Shown: positions 7,629 through 17,375, counted from the first letter of the stretch. The stretch: DNA of 44,646 nt from Cyanothece sp. BG0011 (GCF_003013815.1 NZ_PRLH01000188.1:1-44646); one strand, 5' to 3'. Translations and numbers: made by a program. The notes: a model not told the origin generated them from the sequence alone.

Positions 7629-7659
7629 AAGTCAGTGATCTTCTGGAGATCACTGACTT
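7629..7659 (-). promoter_or_regulatory. Perfect 13-bp hairpin between atpA and gamma gene
   Basis: AAGTCAGTGATCT and AGATCACTGACTT (13 bp, no mismatch) flank a 5-base loop in the atpA-gamma gap. There is no T tract, so it is not a simple terminator. It would suit an mRNA-processing or 3'-stabilising element that sets alpha against gamma levels. Confidence 0.6.
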
Positions 7660-7674
7660 AACAACTCGACATTA

Positions 7675-9186
7675 CTAAGCACTAAAGGCTTGTTTGTATT
7701 CAGAAATAGCTTCTTTGAGTAAGCTTTCTGCTTCATCGGTGAGTTTCTTCTCACTCTTGATGATTTCAGGGTATTTAGGCTTACTGGTCGCAATATATTC
7801 TCTTAAACCAGAAGCGAAATCAGTGGCTTTATCCACAGGAACATCATCAATGTAACCATTGAGTCCTGCGTACGCAACCGCTACCTGTTCCCAAACTGCT
7901 AAAGGAGAGTTTTCCGGTTGTTTGAGGATTTGACGTAACCGTTGACCCCGTGCCAGTTGTGCCTGGGTAGCAGCATCTAAGTCAGACGCAAACTGAGAGA
8001 ACGCTTCTAATTCAGCAAACTGAGCCAGTTCTAACTTTAACTTACCGGCCACCTGTTTCATGGCTTTGGTTTGAGCAGCAGAACCCACCCGACTCACGGA
8101 GATCCCTGCGTTAATAGCAGGACGGAAACCAGCATTAAACAGGTCACTGGATAGGAAGATTTGCCCGTCAGTAATGGAAATGACGTTAGTGGGAATATAG
8201 GCCGATACGTCCCCTGCTTGGGTTTCAATGATCGGCAACGCGGTCATACTACCACCTCCGAGGGCATCACTGAGTTTAGCAGCCCGTTCTAATAGACGAG
8301 AGTGGATGTAGAAAACGTCTCCGGGATAAGCTTCCCGTCCGGGGGGACGACGGAGTAATAGGGATAACTGACGGTAGGCTTGAGCTTGCTTAGAGAGGTC
8401 ATCATAGATAACCAAAGTCGCTTTACCCTTGTACATGAAGTATTCTGCTAAGGTGGCTCCGGTATAAGGGGCCAAATATTGTAAAGTAGCAGGGTCATTG
8501 GCGTTGGCAGCAACGACGATGGTATAGTCCATTGCGCCTTTTTCTTCTAACGTACCAATCACTTGAGCGACGGTAGAGGCTTTTTGACCGATGGCCACAT
8601 AAACACAGATGACATCTTCTGACTTCTGGTTAATGATGGTGTCGATAGCGATCGCTGTTTTTCCAGTCTTACGGTCACCAATAATTAATTCCCGTTGTCC
8701 TCTACCGATGGGAATCATCGCGTCGATCGCAGTAATCCCGGTTTGCATGGGTTCACACACGGATTTACGGGCAATAATACCAGGAGCAGGAGATTCAATT
8801 AAACGGGTTTCTGAGGTGTTGATATCGCCTTTCCCATCGATGGGACGACCGAGGGAGTCTACCACCCGACCAACCATAGCGTCCCCTACGGGAACCTGAG
8901 CAATTTTGCCGGTGGCTTGAACGCTACTGCCTTCTTGAATATCTAAACCGGTTCCCATTAATACCGCTCCCACGTTATCTTCTTCTAAGTTGAGAGCAAT
9001 ACCAATGGTTCCGTCTTCAAATTCTAATAATTCTCCAGCCATACACTGTTCTAAGCCGTAAATACGGGCGGTTCCGTCCCCAACTTGGAGAACGGTTCCC
9101 ACATTAGAGACTTGAACACTTTGGTCATAGGACTCGATTTGTTCGCGAATAATGCTGCTGATTTCGTCAGGTCTGATACTAACCAT
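7675..9186 (-). CDS. atpA: ATP synthase F1 subunit alpha
   Basis: Non-catalytic nucleotide-binding subunit of the F1 hexamer. The 503-residue protein has the P-loop [10 protein letters not shown], the [20 protein letters not shown] region carrying the arginine-finger neighbourhood (PGREAYPGD), and a helical C-terminus. Length and motifs are standard. It lies between atpH (44 bases upstream) and the gamma gene. The beta subunit, which carries the catalytic sites, is not in this window, as is usual in cyanobacteria. Confidence 0.98.
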   Translation of the reverse strand: MVSIRPDEISSIIREQIESYDQSVQVSNVGTVLQVGDGTARIYGLEQCMAGELLEFEDGTIGIALNLEEDNVGAVLMGTGLDIQEGSSVQATGKIAQVPVGDAMVGRVVDSLGRPIDGKGDINTSETRLIESPAPGIIARKSVCEPMQTGITAIDAMIPIGRGQRELIIGDRKTGKTAIAIDTIINQKSEDVICVYVAIGQKASTVAQVIGTLEEKGAMDYTIVVAANANDPATLQYLAPYTGATLAEYFMYKGKATLVIYDDLSKQAQAYRQLSLLLRRPPGREAYPGDVFYIHSRLLERAAKLSDALGGGSMTALPIIETQAGDVSAYIPTNVISITDGQIFLSSDLFNAGFRPAINAGISVSRVGSAAQTKAMKQVAGKLKLELAQFAELEAFSQFASDLDAATQAQLARGQRLRQILKQPENSPLAVWEQVAVAYAGLNGYIDDVPVDKATDFASGLREYIATSKPKYPEIIKSEKKLTDEAESLLKEAISEYKQAFSA

Positions 9187-9230
9187 AGTGGGATCTTTTT
9201 AGCAATTGAATGAATTACAATGGGTTAAAC

Positions 9231-9788
9231 TTATGACGCTCCGGTCAGACTGATGCTAATGCGACGAAGTTGTCCGCGCAAACTAGCATCAAAGACTTGG
9301 GAGCCAACTTTAATAATGACACCGCCGATTAACTCCGGGTCATTATCGGTTTTCAACTCGACTGATTCGGCTCCGGTCAAGGCTTTAATTTTATCGATCA
9401 CGTCCCGACGTTGGCGATCGCTCAATTCCGTTGAAGCGGTAACTTCAGCGAGAACCGTATTAGTGAGTTTTCTTAGCAAAGCCAAGTATTGTTCACAAAT
9501 GGCTTCTAGATAAACGATTCGTCGTTTATCCACCAATAGCATGATGAAATTCCGTAAATAGTGATGAATATCATCTCCTAAAATACGATTTAGAACCGAT
9601 CGCTTATCCTCATCCTTAATGACAGGAGAGCTAATAAATGCCCGTAACTCCGCAGAGTCTTCTAAAATTTCTAAAATGCTACGGCAGTCTTCCCCAACCG
9701 AGCGGGTAATGTCGTGGGATTCTGCGAGGGACATGAGTGCTTGAGCGTAAGGCTCAGCAATTTCTGAACTAAACAGTGATCCTTTCAC
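9231..9788 (-). CDS. atpH: ATP synthase subunit delta
   Basis: Peripheral-stalk protein that fastens the b/b' stator to the top of F1. It is 185 residues, with the N-terminal helical bundle ([15 protein letters not shown]) and the conserved C-terminal sheet ([20 protein letters not shown]). The start is GTG at 9788: a very strong AGGAGG lies seven bases upstream and overlaps the atpF stop, which settles this start. Only two bases separate the genes, so translation is probably coupled. Confidence 0.96.
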   Translation of the reverse strand: MKGSLFSSEIAEPYAQALMSLAESHDITRSVGEDCRSILEILEDSAELRAFISSPVIKDEDKRSVLNRILGDDIHHYLRNFIMLLVDKRRIVYLEAICEQYLALLRKLTNTVLAEVTASTELSDRQRRDVIDKIKALTGAESVELKTDNDPELIGGVIIKVGSQVFDASLRGQLRRISISLTGAS

Positions 9789-9790
9789 CC

Positions 9791-10327
9791 TTAACCTCCT
9801 AACCTAGTGATACTGCGATCAATAAGTCGCTGTTGGGTATTGTTATCAACTTGTGCTTTCAGTTGACTTTCTGCTTTAACAATGGCTTGTTGTGCAATTT
9901 GTTTTTTCAATTGCGCCATCACCCGTTCTTGTTCCGAAGACAAATCGGCGGCGGCGGTTTCTTTGAGACGAGCAATATCTCGTTCGCTTTGTGCCTCAAT
10001 TTCGGCTCTCACGGTTTTCGCTCTCTCGATGGCAGCTTGGCGAATGCGTTCGGCTTCTTTTTGAGCTTGAGCTAAGTTTTCTTTTTCTTTAGCTAACGCT
10101 TGGGCTGCTGTACGTTGTTGTTCTTCAGCTTCTTGAATGGCTTGGGCGATTTGATTCCGTCGTTCGCTGAGGATATTTCCCACAACTTTACGACCGTAAA
10201 AGACCAAAACCCCGATCAGAATAGCTAAATTGAGAATGTTACTTTCTAAGAAGTCGAAGTGGAAACCAATCAGAGATTCCCCTTCGGCGTGACTTTCAGT
10301 GGCTAATAATAAAAAAGGATCGATCAT
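9791..10327 (-). CDS. atpF: ATP synthase F0 subunit b
   Basis: Stator subunit with one N-terminal membrane span ([15 protein letters not shown]) and a long charged coiled coil rich in Ala, Glu and Gln reaching F1. I take ATG at 10327 as the start ([17 protein letters not shown], 178 residues), matching the usual short N-terminus; a TTG at 10345 would add six residues, and neither has a good ribosome-binding site. It pairs with the diverged b' copy encoded just upstream to make the b-b' heterodimer typical of photosynthetic organisms. Confidence 0.94.
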   Translation of the reverse strand: MIDPFLLLATESHAEGESLIGFHFDFLESNILNLAILIGVLVFYGRKVVGNILSERRNQIAQAIQEAEEQQRTAAQALAKEKENLAQAQKEAERIRQAAIERAKTVRAEIEAQSERDIARLKETAAADLSSEQERVMAQLKKQIAQQAIVKAESQLKAQVDNNTQQRLIDRSITRLGG

Positions 10328-10357
10328 ACCGGTTATTGAAGTCAACAGACAGCATCG

Positions 10358-10789
10358 TTATTTGACTAATTCTGGCCCTAAAAGTTTTTCTAGAATTTGA
10401 CGACTTAAGGTATCAACCTGTTGTTCTAGGGTTTTTAGAGCCTCTTGGCGTTCCTGCTCAATTTCTTGGGCAGCTGCCTCTTTTTTGGCTATGGCTTCTT
10501 TTTGGGCTTCGGCGACAGCTTCTGTTGCCAGTTGCTTAGCTTCTGCTTGCGCTTGGGCGACAATGTCTTGAGATTCCTTGCGCGCCTGGGCCAATTGTTG
10601 TTGGTATTTGGCCGCTAGTTCTTTAGCTTCGGCTAACTGTTTTTTTCCACCGCCTTCGTTTTGGCGGATGTAGTCAGCCCTTTCGTCTAATGCCTTATTT
10701 AAGGGCTTGTAAAAAATGGCGTTGAGAATAATCGCCAACAGAACAAATTGCAATGCCATCAAGGGCAAAGTTGCATCAAAATCAAACAT
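10358..10789 (-). CDS. atpF2: ATP synthase F0 subunit b'
   Basis: Second stator subunit, also named atpG in cyanobacteria. Its 143 residues comprise an N-terminal membrane helix ([18 protein letters not shown]), the [13 protein letters not shown] motif and an Ala/Gln/Glu-rich coiled coil. The presence of separate b and b' genes is a hallmark of cyanobacterial and chloroplast-type enzymes. It is 30 bases upstream of atpF. Confidence 0.95.
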   Translation of the reverse strand: MFDFDATLPLMALQFVLLAIILNAIFYKPLNKALDERADYIRQNEGGGKKQLAEAKELAAKYQQQLAQARKESQDIVAQAQAEAKQLATEAVAEAQKEAIAKKEAAAQEIEQERQEALKTLEQQVDTLSRQILEKLLGPELVK

Positions 10790-10876
10790 GGTTCACCCAT
10801 CTACGTCTTGGTTTTCTTAACGCTTTTTTTGATGCAGAGACAGCATAAGTTGCTGCCTCTACCATTGGATTAGGTT

Positions 10877-11181
<305 letters not shown>

Positions 11182-11380
11182 AAGCGTTTAGGAGCGCGAA
11201 GTTTCCCTCTTGGGTGACGAAGTATTAAGAACTCCCAATCGGTAAGGATTTGAGATGTCGCCAGAAAATGATTGATTTCACTTTCCCCTATACAACTTCT
11301 CATGTTATTGTCTTACGTTTTGGTCATTTTTGTTCAACAGATATTCGTCTATCTCCTTTTTCTCCCTAAAGATTTTACCT

Positions 11381-12136
11381 TTAAGCGTGTTCTTCTTCTT
11401 CTTCGGACTCGATGGCCTCATGTATATAAGCCCCTGCTAAGGTGGCAAATACTAAGGCTTGGATGGCACTGGTAAATAATCCTAAGGCCATTAGGGGTAA
11501 TGGCACAAATAAGGGGACTAAAAATACAAGCACCGCTACTACCAATTCATCGGCCAAAATGTTTCCGAACAGACGGAAACTTAGGGAGAGGGGCTTGGTA
11601 AAATCTTCTAAAATTTTGATGGGTAGGAGAACGGGAATGGGTTGGACATAATTGGCAAAGTATCCTAGTCCTTTTTTACTCAAACCAGCGTAAAAATACG
11701 CCAGAGAGGTTAATAAGGCTAACGCTACGGTGGTATTAATGTCGTTAGTAGGGGCTGCTAATTCTCCTTCGGGAATTTCTATTAGTCTCCAAGGAACTAA
11801 AGAACCTGACCAGTTGGAGACGAAAATGAATAAAAATAACGTCCCGATAAAGGGCAACCAAGGACGATAGTGTTTTTCTCCTAATTGAGTTCTCGCTAAG
11901 TCCCGCAAAAATTCTAGAACGTATTCCATGAAGTTTTGCATTCCACTAGGAACCCTCTGAATATTACGGGTTGCTAGTAACGAAGCGATAATCAATAAGG
12001 CAATCACTACCCACGAGGCCATAAATACCTGTCCGTGTAGTTTTAAATTGCCAATCTCCCAATACCAGTGCTTACCCACTTCTAAGGCAGCAAGGGGTAA
12101 GGTGTCTAAAATGCGTAAACCATTTAACATTGTCAT
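11381..12136 (-). CDS. atpB: ATP synthase F0 subunit a
   Basis: Membrane stator that forms the two proton half-channels against the c-ring. Its 251 residues hold five to six membrane helices. The key arginine is in the conserved [18 protein letters not shown] stretch, and the C-terminal helix contains [21 protein letters not shown]. The start ATG 12136 has a second in-frame ATG two codons later. It is 38 bases downstream of atpI. Confidence 0.97.
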   Translation of the reverse strand: MTMLNGLRILDTLPLAALEVGKHWYWEIGNLKLHGQVFMASWVVIALLIIASLLATRNIQRVPSGMQNFMEYVLEFLRDLARTQLGEKHYRPWLPFIGTLFLFIFVSNWSGSLVPWRLIEIPEGELAAPTNDINTTVALALLTSLAYFYAGLSKKGLGYFANYVQPIPVLLPIKILEDFTKPLSLSFRLFGNILADELVVAVLVFLVPLFVPLPLMALGLFTSAIQALVFATLAGAYIHEAIESEEEEEHA

Positions 12137-12174
12137 TGGGTAGAATTTACCGAATCTGGTTACGAAATTAAGGG

Positions 12175-12594
12175 TTAATCGCTGTTAGACTCTAAGTCCA
12201 TGACACTCTGAATCGTGTAGGCGATTATGGCGACTTTATAAGTCAAAAATCCCAAGAAAACTGGGAGTATGTGCAGTTGTTGCCATTGACTGGCTACAAT
12301 AATCGTGGCCGCAAATATGGCTAACCCTTTGGTGCCAACTTTTTGCTTGGATGTGCCAATTTTTTCTACTTCTCCTGCCAGCAATTTTAAATAAACAATG
12401 CCCACGCAAGCCCCTAGCAGGTAGTTAAGGGCTAAATTTAGAGAGTAGAAAATCCACACAGACACAAAAATAATTCCTGTTAAGACTAAACTCAATAGCA
12501 ACAGGGAACGTTGCAGTCGATAATAGTCTTCCATGGAATCAGTTTTAGCTGGTGCTATTTCGTCAGTTTGGGATGTGGTTTCAGTCAATGGCAT
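12175..12594 (-). CDS. atpI: ATP synthase accessory protein AtpI (Atp1)
   Basis: Small membrane protein, first gene of the operon, thought to assist assembly of the c-ring. The 139 residues include four hydrophobic segments ([70 protein letters not shown]). Sequence conservation in this family is low; position and topology make the call. A 20-bp palindrome lies 17 bases before its start. Confidence 0.88.
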   Translation of the reverse strand: MPLTETTSQTDEIAPAKTDSMEDYYRLQRSLLLLSLVLTGIIFVSVWIFYSLNLALNYLLGACVGIVYLKLLAGEVEKIGTSKQKVGTKGLAIFAATIIVASQWQQLHILPVFLGFLTYKVAIIAYTIQSVMDLESNSD

Positions 12595-12611
12595 ACAGTC
12601 ACAACGAAAGT

Positions 12612-12631
12612 GCTATAAAACGTTTTATAGC
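12612..12631 (-). promoter_or_regulatory. 20-bp perfect palindrome upstream of the ATP synthase operon
   Basis: GCTATAAAACGTTTTATAGC reads identically on both strands and ends 17 bases before the atpI ATG. It includes a TATAAA that could be a -10 box. It may be a dimeric regulator site or, if transcribed, a hairpin next to the ribosome-binding region. The rest of the 12595-12841 gap holds an AAGTCAC heptamer repeat near 12737 and no gene. Confidence 0.6.
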
Positions 12632-12841
12632 AAACCAGTGGTAATAATATCACGTTGAGGTGACAACTTAAATAGGAGAGGGTTAAGTTTCCATCACGAA
12701 ATTTAGATAATTTTGGCACATTCTCCCTTGCCTCGAAGTCACAAGTCACAAGTTTTTTCTTATCGTATCGTCTAAAGAATACCCATTACCTTGGCTGGTA
12801 GTGGTTCAAGTTTCATGACATTTTAGTTAGGTTTTTTAAGG

Positions 12842-13633
12842 TTAAAAGGATGAACTTCCTGTTCCTTGAAACATGACCCAAGATAAAAAGAAGTTAATCA
12901 CGAAAACAGCTAATAAGGATGTTACCACGGCCGTTGTTGTGGACTGACCGACTCCTTTGGCTCCTCCCGTGGTGGTGAGTCCCCAACTACAACCAATAAC
13001 CGCAATCAAGCCTCCAAACGCAACGGATTTAATAATAGAAGTGACTAAATCCCATAATTCTAAAAAGTTGCGGACTGAGGTTAAAAAAACATAGGGAGAA
13101 ATATCATACAATCCATTGGCAATCAATAATCCTCCTGTCATTCCTGTTAATAACGAAAGGATATTTAAGACGGGTAACATGACACAACAAGCTAAGACAC
13201 GAGGCAATACTAAATAGTCAATGGGGTCAGTTTTGAGCATATATAATGCGTCAATTTGTTCGGTAACGCGCATGGTTCCAATTTCAGCAGCAAAGGCTGA
13301 ACCGACTCTTCCTGCTACGACAACGGCGGTTAATACGGGGGCTAATTCTCTGGTTAAGGCTAAGGCTAACACTCCCCCAACGGTTGAGGCTGCCCCAAAA
13401 CTGATAAATTCTCTGGCGACTTGAATGGTAAACACCATCCCCACAAACCCGGCGGTAATTAAGGCAATGGTCACAGATTCTGGACCGACGACACTCATCT
13501 GTTCTAGGGTATTTCGTCGGTGAATCTTCGTTTTGAGCAGATGAAAGAAAACTTGACCCCCTAATAAAATTGCTGCTACTAATCGCTCAAACCAAATGCC
13601 GAGTCCTCTTCTTGTATGGGTTGGGTTTGTCAT
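12842..13633 (-). CDS. MlaE-family ABC permease (lipid/intermembrane transport)
   Basis: A 263-residue inner-membrane permease of the MlaE/TGD1 (DUF140) family, which moves phospholipid between membranes together with an MCE-domain binding protein and an ATPase. Motifs include GPESVTIALITAGFVGMVFT, LTRELAPVLTAVVVAGRVGSA and the EIGTMRVTEQIDAL coupling segment, with five or six hydrophobic helices. A strong GAGGAG precedes the ATG by a few bases. Its partners are not adjacent here, as often seen in cyanobacteria. Confidence 0.93.
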   Translation of the reverse strand: MTNPTHTRRGLGIWFERLVAAILLGGQVFFHLLKTKIHRRNTLEQMSVVGPESVTIALITAGFVGMVFTIQVAREFISFGAASTVGGVLALALTRELAPVLTAVVVAGRVGSAFAAEIGTMRVTEQIDALYMLKTDPIDYLVLPRVLACCVMLPVLNILSLLTGMTGGLLIANGLYDISPYVFLTSVRNFLELWDLVTSIIKSVAFGGLIAVIGCSWGLTTTGGAKGVGQSTTTAVVTSLLAVFVINFFLSWVMFQGTGSSSF

Positions 13634-13971
13634 TACTCCTCACGAGGTATGGTTTTTTTTAGTTATAGCTTATTCTAGGGTTGACATCCGTTATCGTTGG
13701 GTTGGGGTGGCAAGAGAGCTTCGGAGTGGGGACAAGGGGAGATTATTTTAAATTATTTGTGGTCTCCTAATATTGCATTTTGTAACAAATTCTCATTAAT
13801 TTAATATTTAAAATAATTAATCATCTAAACATAAGTCTTGTTTATTTAAAATAGCGATCGCTTACCTATCTAACTTAAATACTAATAAGTTATAAGAGTT
13901 GTCACCAACGGTAAAAAAATATGCTACTCTCCAAACTAGATTGATTTTTTTGTGTAAATTAGGGACTAAAA
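13634..13971. other. Gene-free spacer between divergent mlaE-like and usp genes
   Basis: A 338-base AT-rich stretch holding both promoters. A HIP1 site (GCGATCGC) lies near 13855. AGGGA about ten bases before the ATG at 13972 is the probable ribosome-binding site of the stress-protein gene. I see no small ORF or RNA I would support. Confidence 0.4.
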
Positions 13972-14436
13972 ATGTACAATAAAATCCTAGTTGCTGCTGA
14001 TAATTCTCCCATAGCTGAGCAAGTGATTGAGGTGGCTCTGACTTTAGCTAAGGGAGTTAATGGACAATTAATGTTAGTCAATGTTTTATCCCAAAATGCT
14101 GAAGATAGTCCCATTAGTTTTGCTCCCTATGCTAGTAGTTATAGTATTGATTTGATTGAAAAATTTAAAGAAGATTGGCAACAGTATCAAAAAGAAAGTT
14201 TACAGAAATTAGAAAATTGGAAACAAAAGGCAAAAAATATGAATATTAAGGCAGAATTACGTCAAGAAAATGGCAATCCTGGCCCTATTATTTGCCGTCT
14301 TGCTAAAGAATGGGAAGCTGAATTAATTGTGATAGGACGTAGGGGACATTCTATGGCCAGTGAGATTATATTAGGCAGTGTCAGCAGTTACGTTATCCAT
14401 CGTTCTCATTGTTCGGTTCATATTGTGCAATCGTAA
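13972..14436 (+). CDS. Universal stress protein (UspA family)
   Basis: Single-domain 154-residue UspA fold. It begins YNKILVAADNSPIAEQVIEVAL and ends with the ATP-binding signature G-x2-G-x9-G-S (GRRGHSMASEIILGS) followed by hydrophobic HCSVHIV. It therefore belongs to the nucleotide-binding subgroup. Role in stress survival is family knowledge; the trigger cannot be read here. It is transcribed alone and convergent with thrC, with a shared hairpin between them. Confidence 0.93.
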   Translation: MYNKILVAADNSPIAEQVIEVALTLAKGVNGQLMLVNVLSQNAEDSPISFAPYASSYSIDLIEKFKEDWQQYQKESLQKLENWKQKAKNMNIKAELRQENGNPGPIICRLAKEWEAELIVIGRRGHSMASEIILGSVSSYVIHRSHCSVHIVQS

Positions 14437-14513
14437 ATTGAATTTTGCACATTTTTTTTGTTAATAAACGTGCTACTTTTAAGAAAAAAAATTATATAAA
14501 TTAAATTCTGTAG

Positions 14514-14534
14514 GGGTTTAACCGTGTTAAACCC
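14514..14534. terminator. Bidirectional hairpin between usp and thrC
   Basis: GGGTTTAAC-CGT-GTTAAACCC is a perfect 9-bp stem with a 3-base loop in the convergent intergenic space, with T-rich DNA following on both strands. It belongs to the dispersed TAGGGGTTTAAC repeat type of cyanobacteria and may terminate both transcripts. Confidence 0.5.
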
Positions 14535-14562
14535 TCACAACTATTTTGGTTTTTTTTGGTTA

Positions 14563-15693
14563 TTAAAAACCCATAACTTTAGCCACCTGTGATAAGTCAG
14601 GGTTAATGCCAGACTTCACTTGATTGTTACTATGTTGAATCGCACAGTCAGGATCTTTTAAACCATTGCCTGTCAAGACACAAACCACTGTCGCTTCAGC
14701 CGGAACGCGATCGCGAACCTTCAATAAACCGGCCACCGAGGCTGCACTGGCTGGTTCACAAAAGACCCCTTCATGGCCTGCCAAAAGACGATAAGCTTCT
14801 AAAATTTCGTCATCGGTAACGGCATTAAATTCTCCTTGACTGGCATCCTTTGCCCCCCAAGCTTTGTCCCAGTTGGCCGGGTTGCCAATCCGAATGGCGG
14901 TGGCTAAGGTTTCCGGTTTAGCCACCGGTTGCCCCCCAATAAATGGGGCTGCCCCTGCTGCTTGAAAGCCCATCATTTTCGGCAATTTATTAATTTTTCC
15001 TATGCTATGATATTGACAAAATCCCATCCAATAAGCACTAATATTCCCTGCATTACCCACCGGAATACATAACCAGTCGGGAGCATTCCCTAAGACATCC
15101 ACCACTTCAAAGGCTGCGGTTTTTTGACCTTCTAACCGATAAGGGTTGACCGAGTTAACCAAAGTCACCGGATAATGTTCGGCCATTTGTTTGACCACGG
15201 TTAAAGCATCATCAAAGTTGCCATCAATGGCGATGACTTCGGCACCGTATAATAGGGCTTGTGCTAATTTTCCTAAAGCCACATAACCATCGGGAATAAT
15301 CACAAAGGCTCGCATTCCGGCTCGTCTAGCGTAAGCAGCAGCCGCCGCCGAAGTATTACCGGTACTGGCACAGATAACCGCTTTTGCCCCATCTTCTTTG
15401 GCTTTGGAGATAGCCATGGTCATCCCCCGATCTTTAAAACTGCCGGTGGGGTTTAATCCATCGTATTTAACAAAAACTTTAACTCCTTTGCCTACTTGTT
15501 GAGAGATGTAGGGAACCGGAATGAGCGGGGTATTGCCTTCAAGAAGGGTAACCACTGGGGTATTTTCTGTAACGGGAAGATAGGGGCGATAGGTTTCGAT
15601 TAACCCCGGCCAAGGTTTAACGTCTGATGAGGGTGTGATAACTGTTGTCGATGGGGAGACTGAAGGGAACGACGTTAACGATTGAACAGTCAT
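14563..15693 (-). CDS. thrC: Threonine synthase
   Basis: PLP enzyme converting O-phosphohomoserine to threonine. The 376 residues show [15 protein letters not shown], the PLP-lysine motif [11 protein letters not shown], the phosphate loop [14 protein letters not shown] and the PLP-phosphate glycine loop [13 protein letters not shown]. The N-terminal ~35 residues are Ser/Thr/Pro-rich and variable. ATG 15693 is the start. Single gene, minus strand. Confidence 0.97.
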   Translation of the reverse strand: MTVQSLTSFPSVSPSTTVITPSSDVKPWPGLIETYRPYLPVTENTPVVTLLEGNTPLIPVPYISQQVGKGVKVFVKYDGLNPTGSFKDRGMTMAISKAKEDGAKAVICASTGNTSAAAAAYARRAGMRAFVIIPDGYVALGKLAQALLYGAEVIAIDGNFDDALTVVKQMAEHYPVTLVNSVNPYRLEGQKTAAFEVVDVLGNAPDWLCIPVGNAGNISAYWMGFCQYHSIGKINKLPKMMGFQAAGAAPFIGGQPVAKPETLATAIRIGNPANWDKAWGAKDASQGEFNAVTDDEILEAYRLLAGHEGVFCEPASAASVAGLLKVRDRVPAEATVVCVLTGNGLKDPDCAIQHSNNQVKSGINPDLSQVAKVMGF

Positions 15694-15770
15694 AGGGTTT
15701 TAGGTGACAGATTTTGATGAGTTAAGCTAAGTAGGCTTATATTATTTATTGTACCTTATCTGTATAAAGC

Positions 15771-15800
15771 AGTTATCAGTGACCCGTTATCAGTTATCAG
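15771..15800. repeat. GTTATCA-type heptamer repeat upstream of thrC
   Basis: AGTTATCAGT, GTTATCAGTTATCAG and similar units lie in the 288-base gap between thrC and the DUF3386 gene. The same motif family recurs at about 28566-28592 and 31431-31468. It is degenerate STRR-type DNA. Confidence 0.5.
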
Positions 15801-15981
15801 AACATAATGGTTGTTAGTTACGTCTTTTTAGAGAATTCACTGCTCACTCTTGATGACCCCAGTTGATGAGTTAAGATAAGATCACTTATCATTATTTTCA
15901 GCATTAACCCATAGGATAAGTGTACCTCTTGGGTCTTAATTTCCCTAGAATATTAAACATAACATAGGTAACAAGAATTGT

Positions 15982-16638
15982 ATGAGTGCAACCACCCTTG
16001 ATGCTAGAGACTTGTTTCGCGCTGCTTACGAGAACCGTTACACTTGGGATCAAGATTTTCCAGGTTATACAGCCGATGTCACCTTTAAGGATAATGATCG
16101 CACCTTTACGGGTCAAGTGAGAGTGAATGGCGATATGTCCACAGAAGTCTTTAACATAGAAAACGAAGAAGCTTTAAAGCAAGTGAAATCCCAACTTTGG
16201 GAAACGGCCATTCATCGGGTTCGTCGTTCCTTTGAAGATGTTCATGGTCAAAATACGTTTCGTTATGGTGAGACAGACGAAAGCGGTGCTATAGAAATTC
16301 TCATGGGGGGAAAATCAGAAGGCGATCGCTATAAACTTCGGGATAATGAGGTGTGTCATGTTCACCGTCATATTCATGGGGTTGTGGTTACCATCGATAC
16401 TTTCAGTAGTCACAAGACAGAAGATGGCTATCTTTCCCACCGTTATGACTCGATTTATCATGACCCAAAAACGGGAGAACTAAAGGGGGGAAAAAGCTAT
16501 TTTGAGGATAATTACGAAAAAGTAGGGAATTACTACATTTTAACCAGTCGTGTCATTACAGGGGAAGAAAACGGGGAAACCGTAACCAAAGAATTCGGCT
16601 TTTCTAATATTAAGTTATTACAACCTGCCATGGTTTAA
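15982..16638 (+). CDS. DUF3386 family protein
   Basis: A 218-residue soluble protein matching the cyanobacterial DUF3386 pattern (LFRAAYENRYTWDQDFPGY near the start; FSSHKTEDGYLSHRYDSIYH; a C-terminal strand EFGFSNIKLL). No signal peptide or membrane segment is visible. Several His residues (NEVCHVHRHIHGVVV) cluster at 123-137. Function unknown. It is monocistronic, followed by a stem-loop and tRNA-Gly. Confidence 0.75.
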   Translation: MSATTLDARDLFRAAYENRYTWDQDFPGYTADVTFKDNDRTFTGQVRVNGDMSTEVFNIENEEALKQVKSQLWETAIHRVRRSFEDVHGQNTFRYGETDESGAIEILMGGKSEGDRYKLRDNEVCHVHRHIHGVVVTIDTFSSHKTEDGYLSHRYDSIYHDPKTGELKGGKSYFEDNYEKVGNYYILTSRVITGEENGETVTKEFGFSNIKLLQPAMV

Positions 16639-16641
16639 GGG

Positions 16642-16686
16642 GTTGGGTGTTGAGGATGAGAGAGTCTCTTATTTTTGACACCCAAC
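16642..16686 (+). terminator. Stem-loop after the DUF3386 gene
   Basis: GTTGGGTGT (16642-16650) pairs with ACACCCAAC (16678-16686) over a 27-base loop that contains a smaller GAGAGTCTC hairpin. There is no downstream T run, so it is a terminator-like or processing element rather than a clear intrinsic terminator. Confidence 0.45.
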
Positions 16687-16728
16687 TTGGCAATAATAAG
16701 AATTTCTAGCAGTATAATAAGCTTAATT

Positions 16729-16800
16729 GCGGATGTAGTTCAGTGGTAGAACGTCACCTTCCCAAGGTGAATGTCGTGGGTTCGAGTCCCATCATCCGCT
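16729..16800 (+). tRNA. tRNA-Gly (anticodon CCC)
   Basis: A full cloverleaf: acceptor GCGGATG with CATCCGC and discriminator T, D-arm GTTCAGTGGTAGAAC, anticodon stem TCACC/GGTGA with loop TTCCCAA (anticodon CCC), and T-arm GTGGG-TTCGAGT-CCCAT. The 3' CCA is not encoded, common in cyanobacteria. It reads GGG codons. Confidence 0.96.
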
Positions 16801-16875
16801 TATTGTAGGAAATTAAATTTTTATAACAAAAAAAACAGTTAGTCGCGCCTTCAAGTTGAATCTTAGAGAATTAAG

Positions 16876-17037
16876 TCATTTTCCTTTGGGGTAATCTGAC
16901 TCAATTCTTTGATTTGTCGGAGATATAGGTGACAAATCATCAAGAATGTCCTGTCTGGCAGCTAAACTAACTGCTCCACTGTTGTTCCCTAACCACCTAC
17001 CATGATGAGGCGTATTACTAGCTAATACAACCAAACT
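16876..17037 (-). pseudogene. Unassigned open-frame fragment
   Basis: On the minus strand about 53 codons are open from just after a stop at 17038-17040 to TGA at 16876, with no ATG; a TTG at 17034 is possible. The peptide (LVVLASNTPHHGRWLGNNSG ... SLAARQDILDDLSPISPTNQ) has a protein-like composition, suggesting the tail of a lost gene cut by the adjoining inverted repeat. I do not recognise the family, and chance is not excluded. Confidence 0.3.
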
Positions 17038-17162
17038 TTAGGAACTTAAGGCAGAAGTTAAGCATTTCTCGATAAAAATAGCTCAAACCCAATAGTGGAG
17101 ACTGTTTTGACGATTTATCCCTTTGACAATTTTTTGCTTAAGTTCGGATCGAAGTTCCTTAA
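17037..17162. mobile_element. MITE-like element with terminal inverted repeats
   Basis: The left end CTTTAGGAACTT (17037-17048) and the right end AAGTTCCTTAAG (17151-17162) are inverted copies with one mismatch, and a further TTAAGCA/TGCTTAA pair lies inside (17058-17064 and 17135-17141). The 126-base unit has no ORF. Size and ends fit a miniature element; no target duplication is clear. Confidence 0.4.
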
Positions 17163-17193
17163 GTTAGGAAATTAGGTTGACTTATGTCTTGCA

Positions 17194-17296
17194 CCCCCCA
17201 CACCCCCCACACCCCCCTTTAAAAGGGGGGCAGGGGGGGTTAGGGGGCAGGGGGGGTTAGGGGCAGGGGGGGTATAGAGGGCAGGGGGGGTAGGGA
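17194..17296. repeat. G/C-rich quadruplex-prone repeat, copy 1
   Basis: C6-ACA-C6-type runs, then CTTTAAAAG, then G runs of 6, 7, 5, 7, 4, 7, 3 and 7 spaced by CA, TTA, CA and similar short loops, ending TAGGGA. The G-rich half on the plus strand is an ideal G-quadruplex former, and the C6/G6 centre can also make a hairpin. The same unit lies inverted at 37401-37482 beside TnpB. Confidence 0.8.
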
Positions 17297-17375
17297 ACAG
17301 ACAATTTAACTCATCGTAAAGTATGCGAGTGGAAACCCCGTCGTCTAAAAACGTCGGGGAGGAAACGAGCATCAA

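Larger units (their letters stand above)
16801..17375. other. Repeat-filled spacer between tRNA-Gly and IsrB
   Basis: No intact gene. It contains a possible gene fragment on the minus strand (16876-17037), a MITE-like inverted repeat (17037-17162), a G/C-rich low-complexity element (17194-17296) and the terminal hairpin of the IsrB element (17336-17359). It looks like stacked insertion debris downstream of a tRNA gene. Confidence 0.6.

Noticed and set aside
11272-11475. 67-codon plus-strand frame across the atpB end
   Set aside because: It is antisense to atpB and its leader, hydrophobic by mirror of the membrane protein, with no ribosome-binding site.
17194-17296. Possible CRISPR array because of evenly repeated C/G blocks
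   Set aside because: Units are too short (6-10 bases) and spacers are not unique; it is low-complexity repeat DNA.
17172-17375. 67-codon minus-strand frame through the C/G-rich repeat
   Set aside because: Its proline-rich peptide is simply the translation of the low-complexity repeat.
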